Both the position numbers and the translations under genes were made by a program. From an uncultured Streptococcus sp. (GTDB taxonomy: Bacteria; Bacillota; Bacilli; Lactobacillales; Streptococcaceae), in the NCBI GenBank assembly GCA_902480035.1, contig CABSRC010000004.1, positions 1-31,517 on the forward strand: a stretch of 31,517 bases of DNA, given 5' to 3'. The first letter of the stretch is position 1, and the number at the start of each line of letters is the position of its first letter. The notes below the pieces were generated by a model. The model ran no database searches. It saw only the letters and a list, made by a program, of their open reading frames with translations, and was not told where the DNA came from. This document shows, piece by piece, positions 15,191 through 23,267 of this stretch.

Positions 15191-16059
15191 TAAGCTTCTC
15201 CAATCAAACGGAGCAAGTATTGTCCGTATTCGTTTTTCTTCAGTGATTGCGCTAATTCATGGACTTGTTCTTTGGTGATATAACCCATGCGATAAGCGAT
15301 TTCCTCAAGGTTAGCCACTTGGACATTTTGCAAGCGTTGAACAGTTTCGATATATTGAGATGCTTGCAAGAGGCTTTCGTGAGTGCCTGTATCCAACCAA
15401 GCAAAGCCACGGCCCATGAGCTCAACAGAGAGATCTCCACGCTCCAAATAAGCCTTGTTAACATCTGTGATTTCAAGCTCTCCACGAGGACTTGGTTTGA
15501 TGTTTTTGGCAATTTCTACCACATCATTGTCATAGAAGTAAAGACCCGTCACCGCAAAGTTTGATTTCGGATGTTCTGGTTTTTCTTCGATAGAGATGGC
15601 ATTCATATCCGCATCAAACTCTACCACACCGAAGCGTTCTGGATCTTTGACTTGGTAACCAAAGACAGTCGCTCCTTTTTCTTTCGCTTCTGCCCGTTGC
15701 AACATCTTGGTTAAACCATTTCCGTGGAAGATATTATCTCCAAGAACGAGGGCAACATGATCATCCCCGATAAAATCTTCTCCAATGATGAAGGCTTGTG
15801 CCAAGCCATCTGGGCTTGGTTGCTCAGCATAAGAGAGGGAAATCCCAAGTTCAGAACCATCTCCAAGAAGCTCTTCAAAACGAGGAAGGTCTTGTGGAGT
15901 TGAGATGATCAGAATATCTTTGATCCCTGCCAACATAAGGGTTGACAGTGGATAGTAGATCATTGGTTTGTCATAAATGGGCATCAACTGTTTGGAAGCC
16001 GCACGAGTCAAAGGATACAAACGAGTACCCGAACCACCGGCTAAAATAATACCTTTCAT
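15190..16059 (-). CDS. rmlA: Glucose-1-phosphate thymidylyltransferase
   Basis: First enzyme of dTDP-rhamnose synthesis: dTTP plus glucose-1-phosphate to dTDP-glucose. 289 residues with the nucleotide signature GGSGTRLYPLT (8-18), KQLMPIYDKPMIYYPLS, and EEKPEHPKS in the sugar-binding part. First gene of the rmlA-rmlC-rmlB set. Upstream sequence holds an extended -10-like TGATAAAAT about 40 bases before the ATG, with no clear -35. Confidence 0.97.
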   Translation of the reverse strand: MKGIILAGGSGTRLYPLTRAASKQLMPIYDKPMIYYPLSTLMLAGIKDILIISTPQDLPRFEELLGDGSELGISLSYAEQPSPDGLAQAFIIGEDFIGDDHVALVLGDNIFHGNGLTKMLQRAEAKEKGATVFGYQVKDPERFGVVEFDADMNAISIEEKPEHPKSNFAVTGLYFYDNDVVEIAKNIKPSPRGELEITDVNKAYLERGDLSVELMGRGFAWLDTGTHESLLQASQYIETVQRLQNVQVANLEEIAYRMGYITKEQVHELAQSLKKNEYGQYLLRLIGEA

Positions 16060-16111
16060 AATGTTAGGCCTTTCTACGTAGTCATTACCCTTATTTTATC
16101 ATGTTTATATA

Positions 16112-16144
16112 AAAAAGTCACCTTGCATTTATGTTACAAGGTGA
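16112..16144 (-). terminator. Terminator of the small anchored protein gene
   Basis: Read leftward: TCACCTTG/CAAGGTGA stem (16144-16137 and 16125-16118) followed by CTTTTTTAT. It separates the small upstream gene from rmlA. Confidence 0.85.
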
Positions 16145-16203
16145 TGACGGGAGATGAGCGTTGTAGAATTGTTAGCACTGGTCTTACTCATGATTCAAAT
16201 CGA

Positions 16204-16635
16204 TTACTGCTCCTTAACTGAGTCGTCTGAAAACCTTACCTTTACTCCCGATTTGGTCGTGCCTTTCCTAGAATCCATAAACCTTTGAAATTCTTCGTCC
16301 TCATTATGATAGATCCCATTCCTAATCTTATTCGCCTTTTTATCATAGGCCAATTGGTGTTGCTTTGAAGTCCCATCAACAAATGTAATTTTGACATCAG
16401 CTCCCCATGCGTCTGAAGGAATGGAGCTATAGGATGGGTTTTTAATCTCAATCTCCTCAATTCCTTCGTAAGATCTCTTCAAGGTCTTTACAAGACTGAC
16501 TTCGTACTCTCGGTTCCGTCGCTTTTCCTCCAATTGTTTTTTCATATGAAACAAAGAAATCCCAACTACCATAAGGAGAGCCAAGGCGATGACCATCATC
16601 CTTTTGCTTTTCTTTTTAAACTTGATTTTTACCAT
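16204..16635 (-). CDS. Small membrane-anchored extracytoplasmic protein, unknown function
   Basis: Predicted 143 residues: a basic N-terminus (KIKFKKKSKR), one transmembrane helix (about 13-29, MMVIALALLMVVGISLF) and a small outer domain (VKITFVDGTSKQHQLAYDKK, then an acidic loop NEDEEF). The layout matches many small streptococcal anchored proteins of unknown function; I cannot name the family. AAGGAG lies nine bases before the ATG. It has its own terminator and lies directly after a copy of the intergenic repeat. Confidence 0.65.
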   Translation of the reverse strand: MVKIKFKKKSKRMMVIALALLMVVGISLFHMKKQLEEKRRNREYEVSLVKTLKRSYEGIEEIEIKNPSYSSIPSDAWGADVKITFVDGTSKQHQLAYDKKANKIRNGIYHNEDEEFQRFMDSRKGTTKSGVKVRFSDDSVKEQ

Positions 16636-16715
16636 AAGACGATACTCCTTACTAATGAAGGTCCCTTTGAGCTGTATCTGACTATCTTTTTCTCAAAGAC
16701 AATAACAGCAATCAA

Positions 16716-16892
16716 AAAGAGAGTGGGACAGAAATCGGTAATTCGTTAGAATTCGATTTCATCGTCCCACCTCCGCACAGTTGAGTAGGGCTGTAAAAGC
16801 TGATGAAATCAGCGTAGTAGAGCCCACTCAACCACTGCGTCTTGCTCGACAAACCAAAACAATTAAGAGGCTAGGACTTTTATCCCAGCCTA
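16716..16892 (-). repeat. Three-hairpin intergenic repeat, copy 3 (complete)
   Basis: Full copy with the same three stems as copy 2. Its gene-proximal edge (read leftward TAGGCTGGGAT) contains the TAG stop of the FAD oxidoreductase gene, so the element starts at the last codon. Minor differences from copy 2 include ATCGTCCCAC for TTGTCCCAC and loss of two A bases in the AATCCAAAAACAA stretch. Confidence 0.92.
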
Positions 16893-17981
16893 CTTCTTCA
16901 CATATTGTTCAACTGTATAATCTGCTGGATCTAGGCGCACCTTTCCTCCTGCCACTAGTTGGGCCAGGTGCCACCCAATAAGGGGACCAGTTGTGAGGCC
17001 AGACGAACCGAGACCACTGGCGACATAAATACCAGCTTGATCGGGAAGTGCTCCCCAAAAGGGCGAGAAGTCGCTGGTGTAGGCCCGGGTACCCACGCGC
17101 TCACCGACAACTGTCGCTTGAGCTAGTTCTGGATAGTAGGTCAAGGCTTCTGTTTCCATCTGATTCAGCAAAGCCAGGTCCACTGTCAGGTCAAAGCCCA
17201 TCTCATTCTCATGGGTAGCGCCCATACTGATCTTGCCTTGCTGGAAGGGAATGATATCCAGTTCTCCTTCTGGCATAACCACAGGATAATTATCCGTATA
17301 TAGGTCTAGCTGATAATCCCTCAACTGTCCTTTTTGCGGACGGACATCTACTTGGTAGCCGAGTGGCTCAAGGATTTGCCCCAACCAGGCTCCTGTCGCT
17401 AGGATGACTTGGTCATAGCTCTCTCCTGCTATCTGATAGCCATGATCCGTGACGGAGAGAGCAACCTCTTCCTTGATGACTCTTGCCCCACTTGCTTTAA
17501 GGAGAGTTTCCGTTAGAAGGGCTCCCTCTACATGGGCCCCACCCGAGGCATAAAGGAGCTGTTCAAAGCCTTGCAGACCTGGGAATTGTTGGGCCACTTC
17601 TTCTGTAGTAAAAATCGATAAGTCTCCGATTAAGGGAGATTCTTCCCGTCGACTCAGCGCCAACTGATAGAGTTCATCTAATTTCTCTTCCTTTTTCTTA
17701 AGAAGATAGACCCCTGTCTGCTGGTAAAAGTCTGTTTTGATTCCGTCTTTGGCTAGGTCCTCTACTAATTCTTGGTAGAAATCAGCTCCTAGCCGAGCCA
17801 GGCGATACCAGGCCTTGTTTCGCCGCTTAGAAAACCAAGGGCTAATGATCCCAGCCGCTGCCTTGGTTGCTTGGCCTACTCCGTGATCATAGACGGTGAC
17901 ATCTATCTGTGCTTCCTTGGATAAATAATAGGCTGCAGTGGATCCCACGATCCCTGCACCAATAATCGCAACTTTCATCAT
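16890..17981 (-). CDS. DadA/glycine-oxidase-like FAD oxidoreductase
   Basis: DAO-family flavoprotein, about 363 residues. FAD-binding GAGIVG lies near the N-terminus (about 8-13), followed by an acidic-ended second strand (VTVYDHG), GQATKAAAGIISPWFS, and a C-terminal FAD contact GLGSSGLTTGP. It probably oxidises an amine or amino acid; the substrate is not evident. Twin ATGs occur at 17981 and 17978, the second better spaced from AAGGGG. It follows nif3 by six bases. Its TAG stop lies within the repeat element, so the C-terminus may have been reset by insertion. Confidence 0.85.
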   Translation of the reverse strand: MMKVAIIGAGIVGSTAAYYLSKEAQIDVTVYDHGVGQATKAAAGIISPWFSKRRNKAWYRLARLGADFYQELVEDLAKDGIKTDFYQQTGVYLLKKKEEKLDELYQLALSRREESPLIGDLSIFTTEEVAQQFPGLQGFEQLLYASGGAHVEGALLTETLLKASGARVIKEEVALSVTDHGYQIAGESYDQVILATGAWLGQILEPLGYQVDVRPQKGQLRDYQLDLYTDNYPVVMPEGELDIIPFQQGKISMGATHENEMGFDLTVDLALLNQMETEALTYYPELAQATVVGERVGTRAYTSDFSPFWGALPDQAGIYVASGLGSSGLTTGPLIGWHLAQLVAGGKVRLDPADYTVEQYVKK

Positions 17982-17987
17982 GACCCC

Positions 17988-18785
17988 TTAGATATGGTAA
18001 AAAGGATTGGTGCTGGCTTGACTGCCAATCACTTCAATCTCCCAGGCTTCCTCAGCCTTCCACTGATTGAGCTTTTCTACTAGTTTTGACACAAAGAGAA
18101 CCTCGATATGGTGCCCGGGATCTAAGGCCAAGAGGCCATCGCTCAGCATGTCCTGAGCCGTGTGGTAGTAGATATCTCCTGTGATATAAACATCTGCTCC
18201 CTTGGCGAGAGCATCCTTGTAAAAGGACTGGCCACTTCCTCCACAGAGTGCGACATGCTTGATAACCCGATCCAAATCCGCCTGATCATAACTGACTATG
18301 CGCAAAGCATCTAAGCCAAAGGTTTCTTTAACCTTGCTAGTCAACTGTCCAAAGGTTTGAGTAGCTACCCGACCGATGCGACCAATTCCGAGCCCTTCTC
18401 CCGTCATACTGAGGGGTTCTGTATCTTCAATGTCCAAGAGCTGGCAGAACCAATCGTTGAGACCATCTGGAACAATGTCAATATTGGTATGGCTGACGTA
18501 GACTGCGATATCATGCTTGATCAAATTGATATAGATCTGATTTTGAGCCCGATCAGCTACCAAATCCTTGATGGGACGGAAAATCGGCGCGTGCTTGACG
18601 ATGATCAAGTCCACCCCATGAGCGATAGCTTCCGCCACCGTCTGCTCGCGGATATCTAAGGCCACCATGACCTTATGGATGTCTTTTTGTAGCGTGCCGA
18701 CTTGTAGGCCACGGACATCTCCCTCCATAGACAATTCCTGAGGACAATAGGATTCATAGCGTTTGATGACTTCACTTGCTAACAT
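17988..18785 (-). CDS. Nif3-like dinuclear metal-centre protein (DUF34)
   Basis: Nif3/YqfO/DUF34 family protein, 265 residues. The N-terminal metal motif reads VKHAPIF (His65), where many relatives have two adjacent histidines; the C-terminal pair is in GHHIEVLF. The central GGSGQSFYKDALAKGADVYI is typical. The family is abundant; a cofactor-repair or hydrolase role has been proposed but is not settled. Its start overlaps the trmK end by 14 bases, an arrangement kept across Firmicutes. Confidence 0.9.
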   Translation of the reverse strand: MLASEVIKRYESYCPQELSMEGDVRGLQVGTLQKDIHKVMVALDIREQTVAEAIAHGVDLIIVKHAPIFRPIKDLVADRAQNQIYINLIKHDIAVYVSHTNIDIVPDGLNDWFCQLLDIEDTEPLSMTGEGLGIGRIGRVATQTFGQLTSKVKETFGLDALRIVSYDQADLDRVIKHVALCGGSGQSFYKDALAKGADVYITGDIYYHTAQDMLSDGLLALDPGHHIEVLFVSKLVEKLNQWKAEEAWEIEVIGSQASTNPFYHI

Positions 18786-19461
18786 GTAGAACCTCCTTGA
18801 TGTGAGCGATGCGCTCTTCTAACGATGCTCTGGCAGATTGATTCTCAACTGGGACCTGCTCCAAGGCGAAGGCTAATTTCTCCACTTCCTTGGACCACTT
18901 TTGGACAAAGGCTGGAGCTTGTTCCCGCATCAAATGGGGACCAAAGCGTAGTTCCTTGGCTGTCAACTCTTGAGAACCGTGTTCCACCACAAGGATCTCA
19001 TAAAACTTCTCATTTTCTTCCAAGATAGCTTCATCAACAATGTGGAAATCATGGTCGACTAACCAAGCCCGCAGTTCATCCTCTCGATTATTGGGCTGCA
19101 GAACCAAGCGAGAGACATTGGCTAATTTCTCAAGACCTGCCGCTAAGATATCTGCAATCAAGCGTCCGCCCATGCCAGCAATGGTGATACAGGAAATGCC
19201 GTCTGCTGGTTCAAAGGCAGCCAAGCCATTGGCCAGACGGACTTCAATCTTGTCCTCTAAGCCATTATCGGCGACATTTTGCAGGGCAGACTGATAGGGT
19301 CCCTCTACCACTTCACCAGCAATAGCGGCCTCGATCTTGCCTTCTTGTAAGAGGGCGATTGGGAGATAAGCATGGTCACTCCCCACATCCAACAGACTCG
19401 CTCCAGCTGGGACGAAGCTAGCCACCAAGTCCAAGCGATTTGATAATTTTGTAAATTCCAT
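18772..19461 (-). CDS. trmK: tRNA (adenine-22-N1)-methyltransferase
   Basis: SAM-dependent class I methyltransferase that modifies A22 of tRNA; 229 residues with motif I LLDVGSDHAYLPI (about 23-35), the catalytic-region motif LQPNNREDELRAWL and a C-terminal helical tail. It heads the trmK-nif3-oxidoreductase operon. An extended -10 TGGTATACT (19494-19502) lies upstream; the ribosome site is weak (AGAAAG). Confidence 0.92.
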   Translation of the reverse strand: MEFTKLSNRLDLVASFVPAGASLLDVGSDHAYLPIALLQEGKIEAAIAGEVVEGPYQSALQNVADNGLEDKIEVRLANGLAAFEPADGISCITIAGMGGRLIADILAAGLEKLANVSRLVLQPNNREDELRAWLVDHDFHIVDEAILEENEKFYEILVVEHGSQELTAKELRFGPHLMREQAPAFVQKWSKEVEKLAFALEQVPVENQSARASLEERIAHIKEVLHVSK

Positions 19462-19493
19462 GTGTTACTTTCTAAACTTTTATTCCATCCCTT

Positions 19494-19502
19494 AGTATAC
19501 CA
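19494..19502 (-). promoter_or_regulatory. Promoter of trmK operon
   Basis: TGGTATACT read leftward is an extended -10 about 32 bases before the trmK ATG. The place of the -35 is taken by the T-run of the upstream terminator. Confidence 0.5.
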
Positions 19503-19512
19503 TGTTTGCACC

Positions 19513-19541
19513 ATTAAAAAAAGGCGCGACGGCGCCCTTTT
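19513..19541 (-). terminator. Terminator of the glutathione transferase gene
   Basis: Read leftward: AAAAGGGCGC-CGTC-GCGCCTTTTTTT, a GC-rich stem with a long T-run, directly after the stop at 19544. Confidence 0.93.
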
Positions 19542-19543
19542 CA

Positions 19544-20335
19544 TTATGCATCAATTTCCTTATAGTCCACTTCCAAGCCACGTTTTACAGCGGGGCGATT
19601 GGCGATTTTCTCTGTCCAAGCTTGCAAATGCTTGTATTCCTTCACATCTAGGAAAATTCCTGCTCGGTCCCAGACCTTGTCTTGGGCTAGACGGCCATAC
19701 CAAGACCAGATGGCAATATCTGCAATGGTGTAGTCATCCCCTGCGATATAAGGTTTAGTGGCCAGTTCCTTGTCCAGTAAGTCCAATTGACGTTTGGCTT
19801 CCATGGCAAAGCGGTTGATGGCATACTCGATTTTCTCCGGCGCATAGTGGAAGAAATGACCAAAACCTCCCCCTAAGAAAGGTGCAGCACCCGTCTGCCA
19901 GAAGAGCCAGTTGAGCACTTCTGTCCGTTTAGCCGGATCAGTCGGGATTAATTTGCCAAATTTCTCTGCTAGATACAGGAGGATATTGGCCGATTCAAAG
20001 ACACGAATGGCTTGATCGCCTGATTGATCCAACATAGCTGGAATTTTCGAGTTTGGATTGATGGCTACAAAGTCACTACCAAACTGATCTCCCTCGCCAA
20101 TCTTGATCCGATAAGCGTCATAACCTGCATCCACTCCCAGCTCTTTCAGTTCCTCTAGCATAATAGTGGCCTTGATCCCATTGGGTGTTGGAAGGGTATA
20201 GAGTTGGAAAGGTTGATCGCCTTTTGGAAGAGTTTGTTCAAAGCGGGCACCTGCTGTTGGTTGGTTCAAGCCACCCCAGGCTCCTCCCATTTGGCTCGGT
20301 GCTTTCCATACTTCTGGTAATTGATAGTCTGACAT
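19544..20335 (-). CDS. yghU: YghU-type glutathione S-transferase/disulfide reductase
   Basis: Nu-class GST-like enzyme, 263 residues. Strong family blocks: LYTLPTPNGIKATIMLEEL (thioredoxin-like domain), NPNSKIPAM, VFESANILLYLAEKFG (glutathione contact), and GAAPFLGGGFGHFFHYAPEK in the helical domain. E. coli YghU reduces disulfides using glutathione. It is monocistronic with its own promoter and terminator. AAAGGAG lies seven bases before the ATG. Confidence 0.93.
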   Translation of the reverse strand: MSDYQLPEVWKAPSQMGGAWGGLNQPTAGARFEQTLPKGDQPFQLYTLPTPNGIKATIMLEELKELGVDAGYDAYRIKIGEGDQFGSDFVAINPNSKIPAMLDQSGDQAIRVFESANILLYLAEKFGKLIPTDPAKRTEVLNWLFWQTGAAPFLGGGFGHFFHYAPEKIEYAINRFAMEAKRQLDLLDKELATKPYIAGDDYTIADIAIWSWYGRLAQDKVWDRAGIFLDVKEYKHLQAWTEKIANRPAVKRGLEVDYKEIDA

Positions 20336-20363
20336 CTTTCTTCTCCTTTATTTCGCTACTCCT

Positions 20364-20392
20364 AGCATATCAAATATCGGGCTCCCTTTCAA
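20364..20392 (-). promoter_or_regulatory. Promoter of yghU
   Basis: TTGAAA (20387-20392), 17 bases, TATGCT (20364-20369), read leftward; five of six and four of six consensus bases. Confidence 0.65.
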
Positions 20393-20414
20393 AGATCTGC
20401 TACGCGAAGGCTAC

Positions 20415-20445
20415 TTGACTTTTTTTGTCAAAATGATAGTATAGA
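20415..20445 (+). promoter_or_regulatory. Promoter with inverted repeat upstream of adenosine deaminase
   Basis: TTGACT (20415-20420) and TATAGA (20440-20445) are 19 bases apart. The -35 is one arm of the palindrome TTGAC-N7-GTCAA (20415-20431), so a repressor or activator could bind across it. The spacer is long for an unaided promoter. Confidence 0.45.
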
Positions 20446-20471
20446 AAAAATACAATTTTAAGGAGAAAACC

Positions 20472-21491
20472 ATGTCCACGATCGATTTTCATAGTTTGGC
20501 AAAGACAGAACTTCACTGTCACTTAGACGGTTCCTTGTCTCTTCCGACCATTCGCCAGTTGGCAGCTATGGCCAATATTGACCTCCCTGCTAGCGATGAA
20601 GAGCTCAAACACCATGTCACTGCCCCTGCCCACTGTGAGAATCTTTTGGACTATTTGGAGGCCTTTGACTACATTCGCCCTCTTCTTCAGACCAAGGAAG
20701 CCTTGACCCTTGCTGCTTACGATGTGGCCAAGCAAGCTGCTCTTGAAAATGTCGTCTACATCGAAGTCCGTTTTGCACCAGAATTGTCCATGGACCAAGG
20801 CCTCACTGTCCCAGAAACCATCGATGCTGTCTGCGATGGTCTTCGCCAAGCCCAGGAGGAATTTGACATTGTTGCAAAAGCCTTGGTCTGTGGCATGCGC
20901 CAGTCAGATCAAGAAGTCACCTCTCGCATCCTTGCAGAAGCCAACCAAGTTAGCGATCAAGATTTTGTTGGTTTTGACTTTGCCGGGGATGAGCACAACT
21001 ATTCTCCAGAAGATATTCGACCTTTAATCGAGCAAGTCAAGAGTTACCATCGGCCGATGACGCTTCACGCAGGTGAGTGTCATTGCCCACACTTTGTAGC
21101 CCAATCGATTGCTTTTGGCATCAAACGCAATGGCCACGTGACGGCTCTATCTCATGAACCAGCCCTACTCCAGTCTTTTGTTGAAAATGAAGTCACCGGT
21201 GAACTCTGCTTAACCAGTAACTTACAGACAAAAGCAGCACCGACTTTAGAAGATTTCCCTTATCTGAAGATGAAGGCAGCTGGTGCTCGGATCAGTATCA
21301 ATACCGATAACCGGACTGTATCTGATACCGACCTCACCAAGGAATACGCCCTCTACCATCAGCATTTCCAAACCAAGGAAACTGACTTTTACCAGCACAA
21401 TGTCGATGCCATCCAGGCTTCCTTTGCTAGTGAAGAGGAAAAACAAGAACTCCTTAGAAGACTAAAAAAAGCCTACGCAGACCATCTATAA
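20472..21491 (+). CDS. add: Adenosine deaminase
   Basis: Zinc hydrolase converting adenosine to inosine in purine salvage; 339 residues. Metal ligands His15 and His17 are in HCHLDGS, and the catalytic pair His199/Glu202 is in HAGE. Asp279 is in INTDN. The usual IGHG segment reads NGHVTALSH here, a small departure worth noting. AAGGAG lies six bases before the ATG. It is the only rightward gene between 7713 and 27267 and stands alone. Confidence 0.9.
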   Translation: MSTIDFHSLAKTELHCHLDGSLSLPTIRQLAAMANIDLPASDEELKHHVTAPAHCENLLDYLEAFDYIRPLLQTKEALTLAAYDVAKQAALENVVYIEVRFAPELSMDQGLTVPETIDAVCDGLRQAQEEFDIVAKALVCGMRQSDQEVTSRILAEANQVSDQDFVGFDFAGDEHNYSPEDIRPLIEQVKSYHRPMTLHAGECHCPHFVAQSIAFGIKRNGHVTALSHEPALLQSFVENEVTGELCLTSNLQTKAAPTLEDFPYLKMKAAGARISINTDNRTVSDTDLTKEYALYHQHFQTKETDFYQHNVDAIQASFASEEEKQELLRRLKKAYADHL

Positions 21492-21495
21492 ATGC

Positions 21496-21535
21496 AAAAA
21501 CTAGCACTTTTATAAAGTGCTAGTTTTTTTAATCC
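21496..21535. terminator. Bidirectional terminator between add and dnaD
   Basis: AAAAACTAGCACTTT-TAT-AAAGTGCTAGTTTTTTT: a perfect stem flanked by A- and T-runs. The dnaD stop at 21529 lies in its right arm. Confidence 0.93.
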
Positions 21536-22212
21536 TTCCACAAATCCATGGCCTTCAAGAAATCGTCTGAAACCGTTACATTGCGTGGGTTGGCTTGCTC
21601 ACGTTCTTGTAGTTTCGCCTCTACTTGGGCCAGGCTGTTAATGCCTTCACTGCGCCAGTTTCGCAAAATGGCCTGGATATATTTCCAGTGCGGCTTGCCA
21701 TTAAAGACAGCTTCTCGTAGCGCTGCCTTGATCACATCTGGATCTGTCTGATCCTCGCGCACGGTCTTGGTCAGGTCTTCAATCTCAAAAGGCGTCAAGA
21801 GTCGTCCCAGCTCTTGTTGGAAGGTTTCCACCAAGTCCTTGATGACATTTCCCTTGGCAGGAGCACTCTGTGTCTTCCCTTGTGTCTGAGCCTCTAAAAT
21901 TTCATCCAAGCGTTCCAGGGCAATGGTCGCATCAAAGATGGCCTCAATTTCTCCATTGAGCTCAATGGTCCGATATTGAAGAAGTCCCTTGGTGGTCAAA
22001 TTGGACATAATCCGATTGACTTCTGTCACCGTTTTCCCCAGATGACTGGCAATCTGATTGGGAGTCAAGGTCTCTTGACCGGTCGTATTTTGAAGGAAGA
22101 AAAACTGCCAAACCAAGTAGTCATCTGCTTGATCAAACAATTCATGATAATGAAAAAGCAAGGCACTTGGAAGAACCAAGTTGCCATACTTAAATGCTTG
22201 TGAATATGTCAT
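21529..22212 (-). CDS. dnaD: DnaD-family replication initiation/primosome protein
   Basis: Primosomal protein helping load the replicative helicase; 227 residues. It has an N-terminal winged-helix dimerisation domain (about 1-100, LTPNQIASHLGKTVTEVNRIM) and a C-terminal DnaB_2 domain (about 130-200) with the YIQAILRNWRSEGI motif. AAGGGG precedes the ATG. It follows metA by nine bases, so the two are cotranscribed. Confidence 0.9.
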   Translation of the reverse strand: MTYSQAFKYGNLVLPSALLFHYHELFDQADDYLVWQFFFLQNTTGQETLTPNQIASHLGKTVTEVNRIMSNLTTKGLLQYRTIELNGEIEAIFDATIALERLDEILEAQTQGKTQSAPAKGNVIKDLVETFQQELGRLLTPFEIEDLTKTVREDQTDPDVIKAALREAVFNGKPHWKYIQAILRNWRSEGINSLAQVEAKLQEREQANPRNVTVSDDFLKAMDLWKD

Positions 22213-22221
22213 AATTCCCCT

Positions 22222-23166
22222 TTATAGGTAACCATAAAATGAAATATCTTTTTCCAATTCTTCCAAGCGGTAAGGTGTTTCTTGATAAACCGCATAGTTG
22301 ATCCAATTACTAAAGAAGGTCGTCGCAGCTAGATTCCAGCGAATGCGAGGCTCTGTACTGGCATCATCCCCATCAAAGTAATTCTTAGGAACATCCGGAT
22401 CCAAGCCTGCCTTGACATCTCGGTTGTATTCCTTAGCCAGCGTATCGCGATCATACTCCAGATGGCCAAAGCTATACACCTCACGCATGTCTGGGCTAGC
22501 AATGATGGAAAGGCCAACTTCATTTCCTTGCGCGATCACTTGAAGATTGCTCTTTTCAAGGACTTCCTTCAAAGGAATATCTGTATAACGAGAATGAGGG
22601 GCAAGGAAGCGATCGTCAAAGCCTCTCATGAGCAGACTTTCGGGACGCACCACTGCTTGGTCATAGATACCCGATAGCTTGTCACAGAGCTCTACTTTTT
22701 GAATCCCGTAACGGTGGTAAAGGCCAGCCTGGGCTCCCCAACAAAGGTGTAAGGTAGAAAAAACATGACGCTTAGACCATTCAAAGACCTGGGTTAATTC
22801 TTCCCAGTAGTCTACTTCTTCAAAGTCCATCTTTTCGACAGGCGCTCCTGTCACAATTAAGCCATCATAGTAATTATCCTTGATATCCTCAAAGGTCTTG
22901 TAGAAGCTCTCCAAATGTTCTGCCGCTGTATTCTTGGACTCATGGCTCGCCATATAGAGGAACTCCACATTGATCTGCAAGGGTGTGTTGGCCAAGAGGC
23001 GTAAGAGCTGGGTTTCTGTCGCAACCTTGGTCGGCATCAGATTAAGAATGAGAACATTCATGGGCCGAATATCCTGGTGAGTCGCCCGAACATCATCCAT
23101 GACAAAAATATTTTCTGAACGAAGGATATCAACTGCTGGTAATTTTTTATCTAGAGTAATTGGCAT
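22222..23166 (-). CDS. metA: Homoserine O-acetyltransferase (MetA family)
   Basis: First committed step of methionine synthesis; 314 residues, exactly family-sized. The catalytic triad is Cys142 (LHLCWGAQAG), His235 and Glu237 (FGHLEYD). Position 111, which sets acyl-donor choice in this family, is Glu (TGAPVEKMDF); Glu111 is known from acetyl-CoA-using members, whereas E. coli, which uses succinyl-CoA, has Gly. I therefore predict O-acetylhomoserine as product although the family is usually labelled succinyltransferase. A good promoter and two MET-box-like palindromes lie upstream. Confidence 0.95.
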   Translation of the reverse strand: MPITLDKKLPAVDILRSENIFVMDDVRATHQDIRPMNVLILNLMPTKVATETQLLRLLANTPLQINVEFLYMASHESKNTAAEHLESFYKTFEDIKDNYYDGLIVTGAPVEKMDFEEVDYWEELTQVFEWSKRHVFSTLHLCWGAQAGLYHRYGIQKVELCDKLSGIYDQAVVRPESLLMRGFDDRFLAPHSRYTDIPLKEVLEKSNLQVIAQGNEVGLSIIASPDMREVYSFGHLEYDRDTLAKEYNRDVKAGLDPDVPKNYFDGDDASTEPRIRWNLAATTFFSNWINYAVYQETPYRLEELEKDISFYGYL

Positions 23167-23199
23167 AAAAAGCTCCCATCTTACAAGTTCTTAACTAAC

Positions 23200-23228
23200 A
23201 TTATATGATAGGAGCTTATAGTTTTCAA
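23200..23228 (-). promoter_or_regulatory. Promoter of metA-dnaD
   Basis: TTGAAA (23223-23228), 17 bases, TATAAT (23200-23205), read leftward; start of transcription expected near 23193. Confidence 0.8.
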
Positions 23229-23233
23229 TTATG
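23217..23233. promoter_or_regulatory. MET-box-like site, promoter-proximal
   Basis: TATAGTTTTCAATTATG matches the streptococcal MetR/MtaR MET-box consensus TATAGTTTSAAACTATA at 13 of 17 positions, with a perfect left half. It overlaps the metA -35 and is centred near -32. Confidence 0.5.
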
Positions 23234-23250
23234 GTTTTTCTGTAGCCAGT

Positions 23251-23267
23251 TATAGCATTAGACTATA
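23251..23267. promoter_or_regulatory. MET-box-like site, promoter-distal
   Basis: TATAGCATTAGACTATA has both outer half-sites of the MET-box exact (TATAG-N7-CTATA). It is centred near -66 and 34 bp from the proximal site, the usual spacing of a LysR-type recognition site. It ends one base before the apt stop codon. Confidence 0.5.

Noticed and set aside
16781..16981. 66-codon rightward frame across the intergenic repeat
   Set aside because: It runs through the repeat element into the antisense of the FAD oxidoreductase gene and has no start signals.
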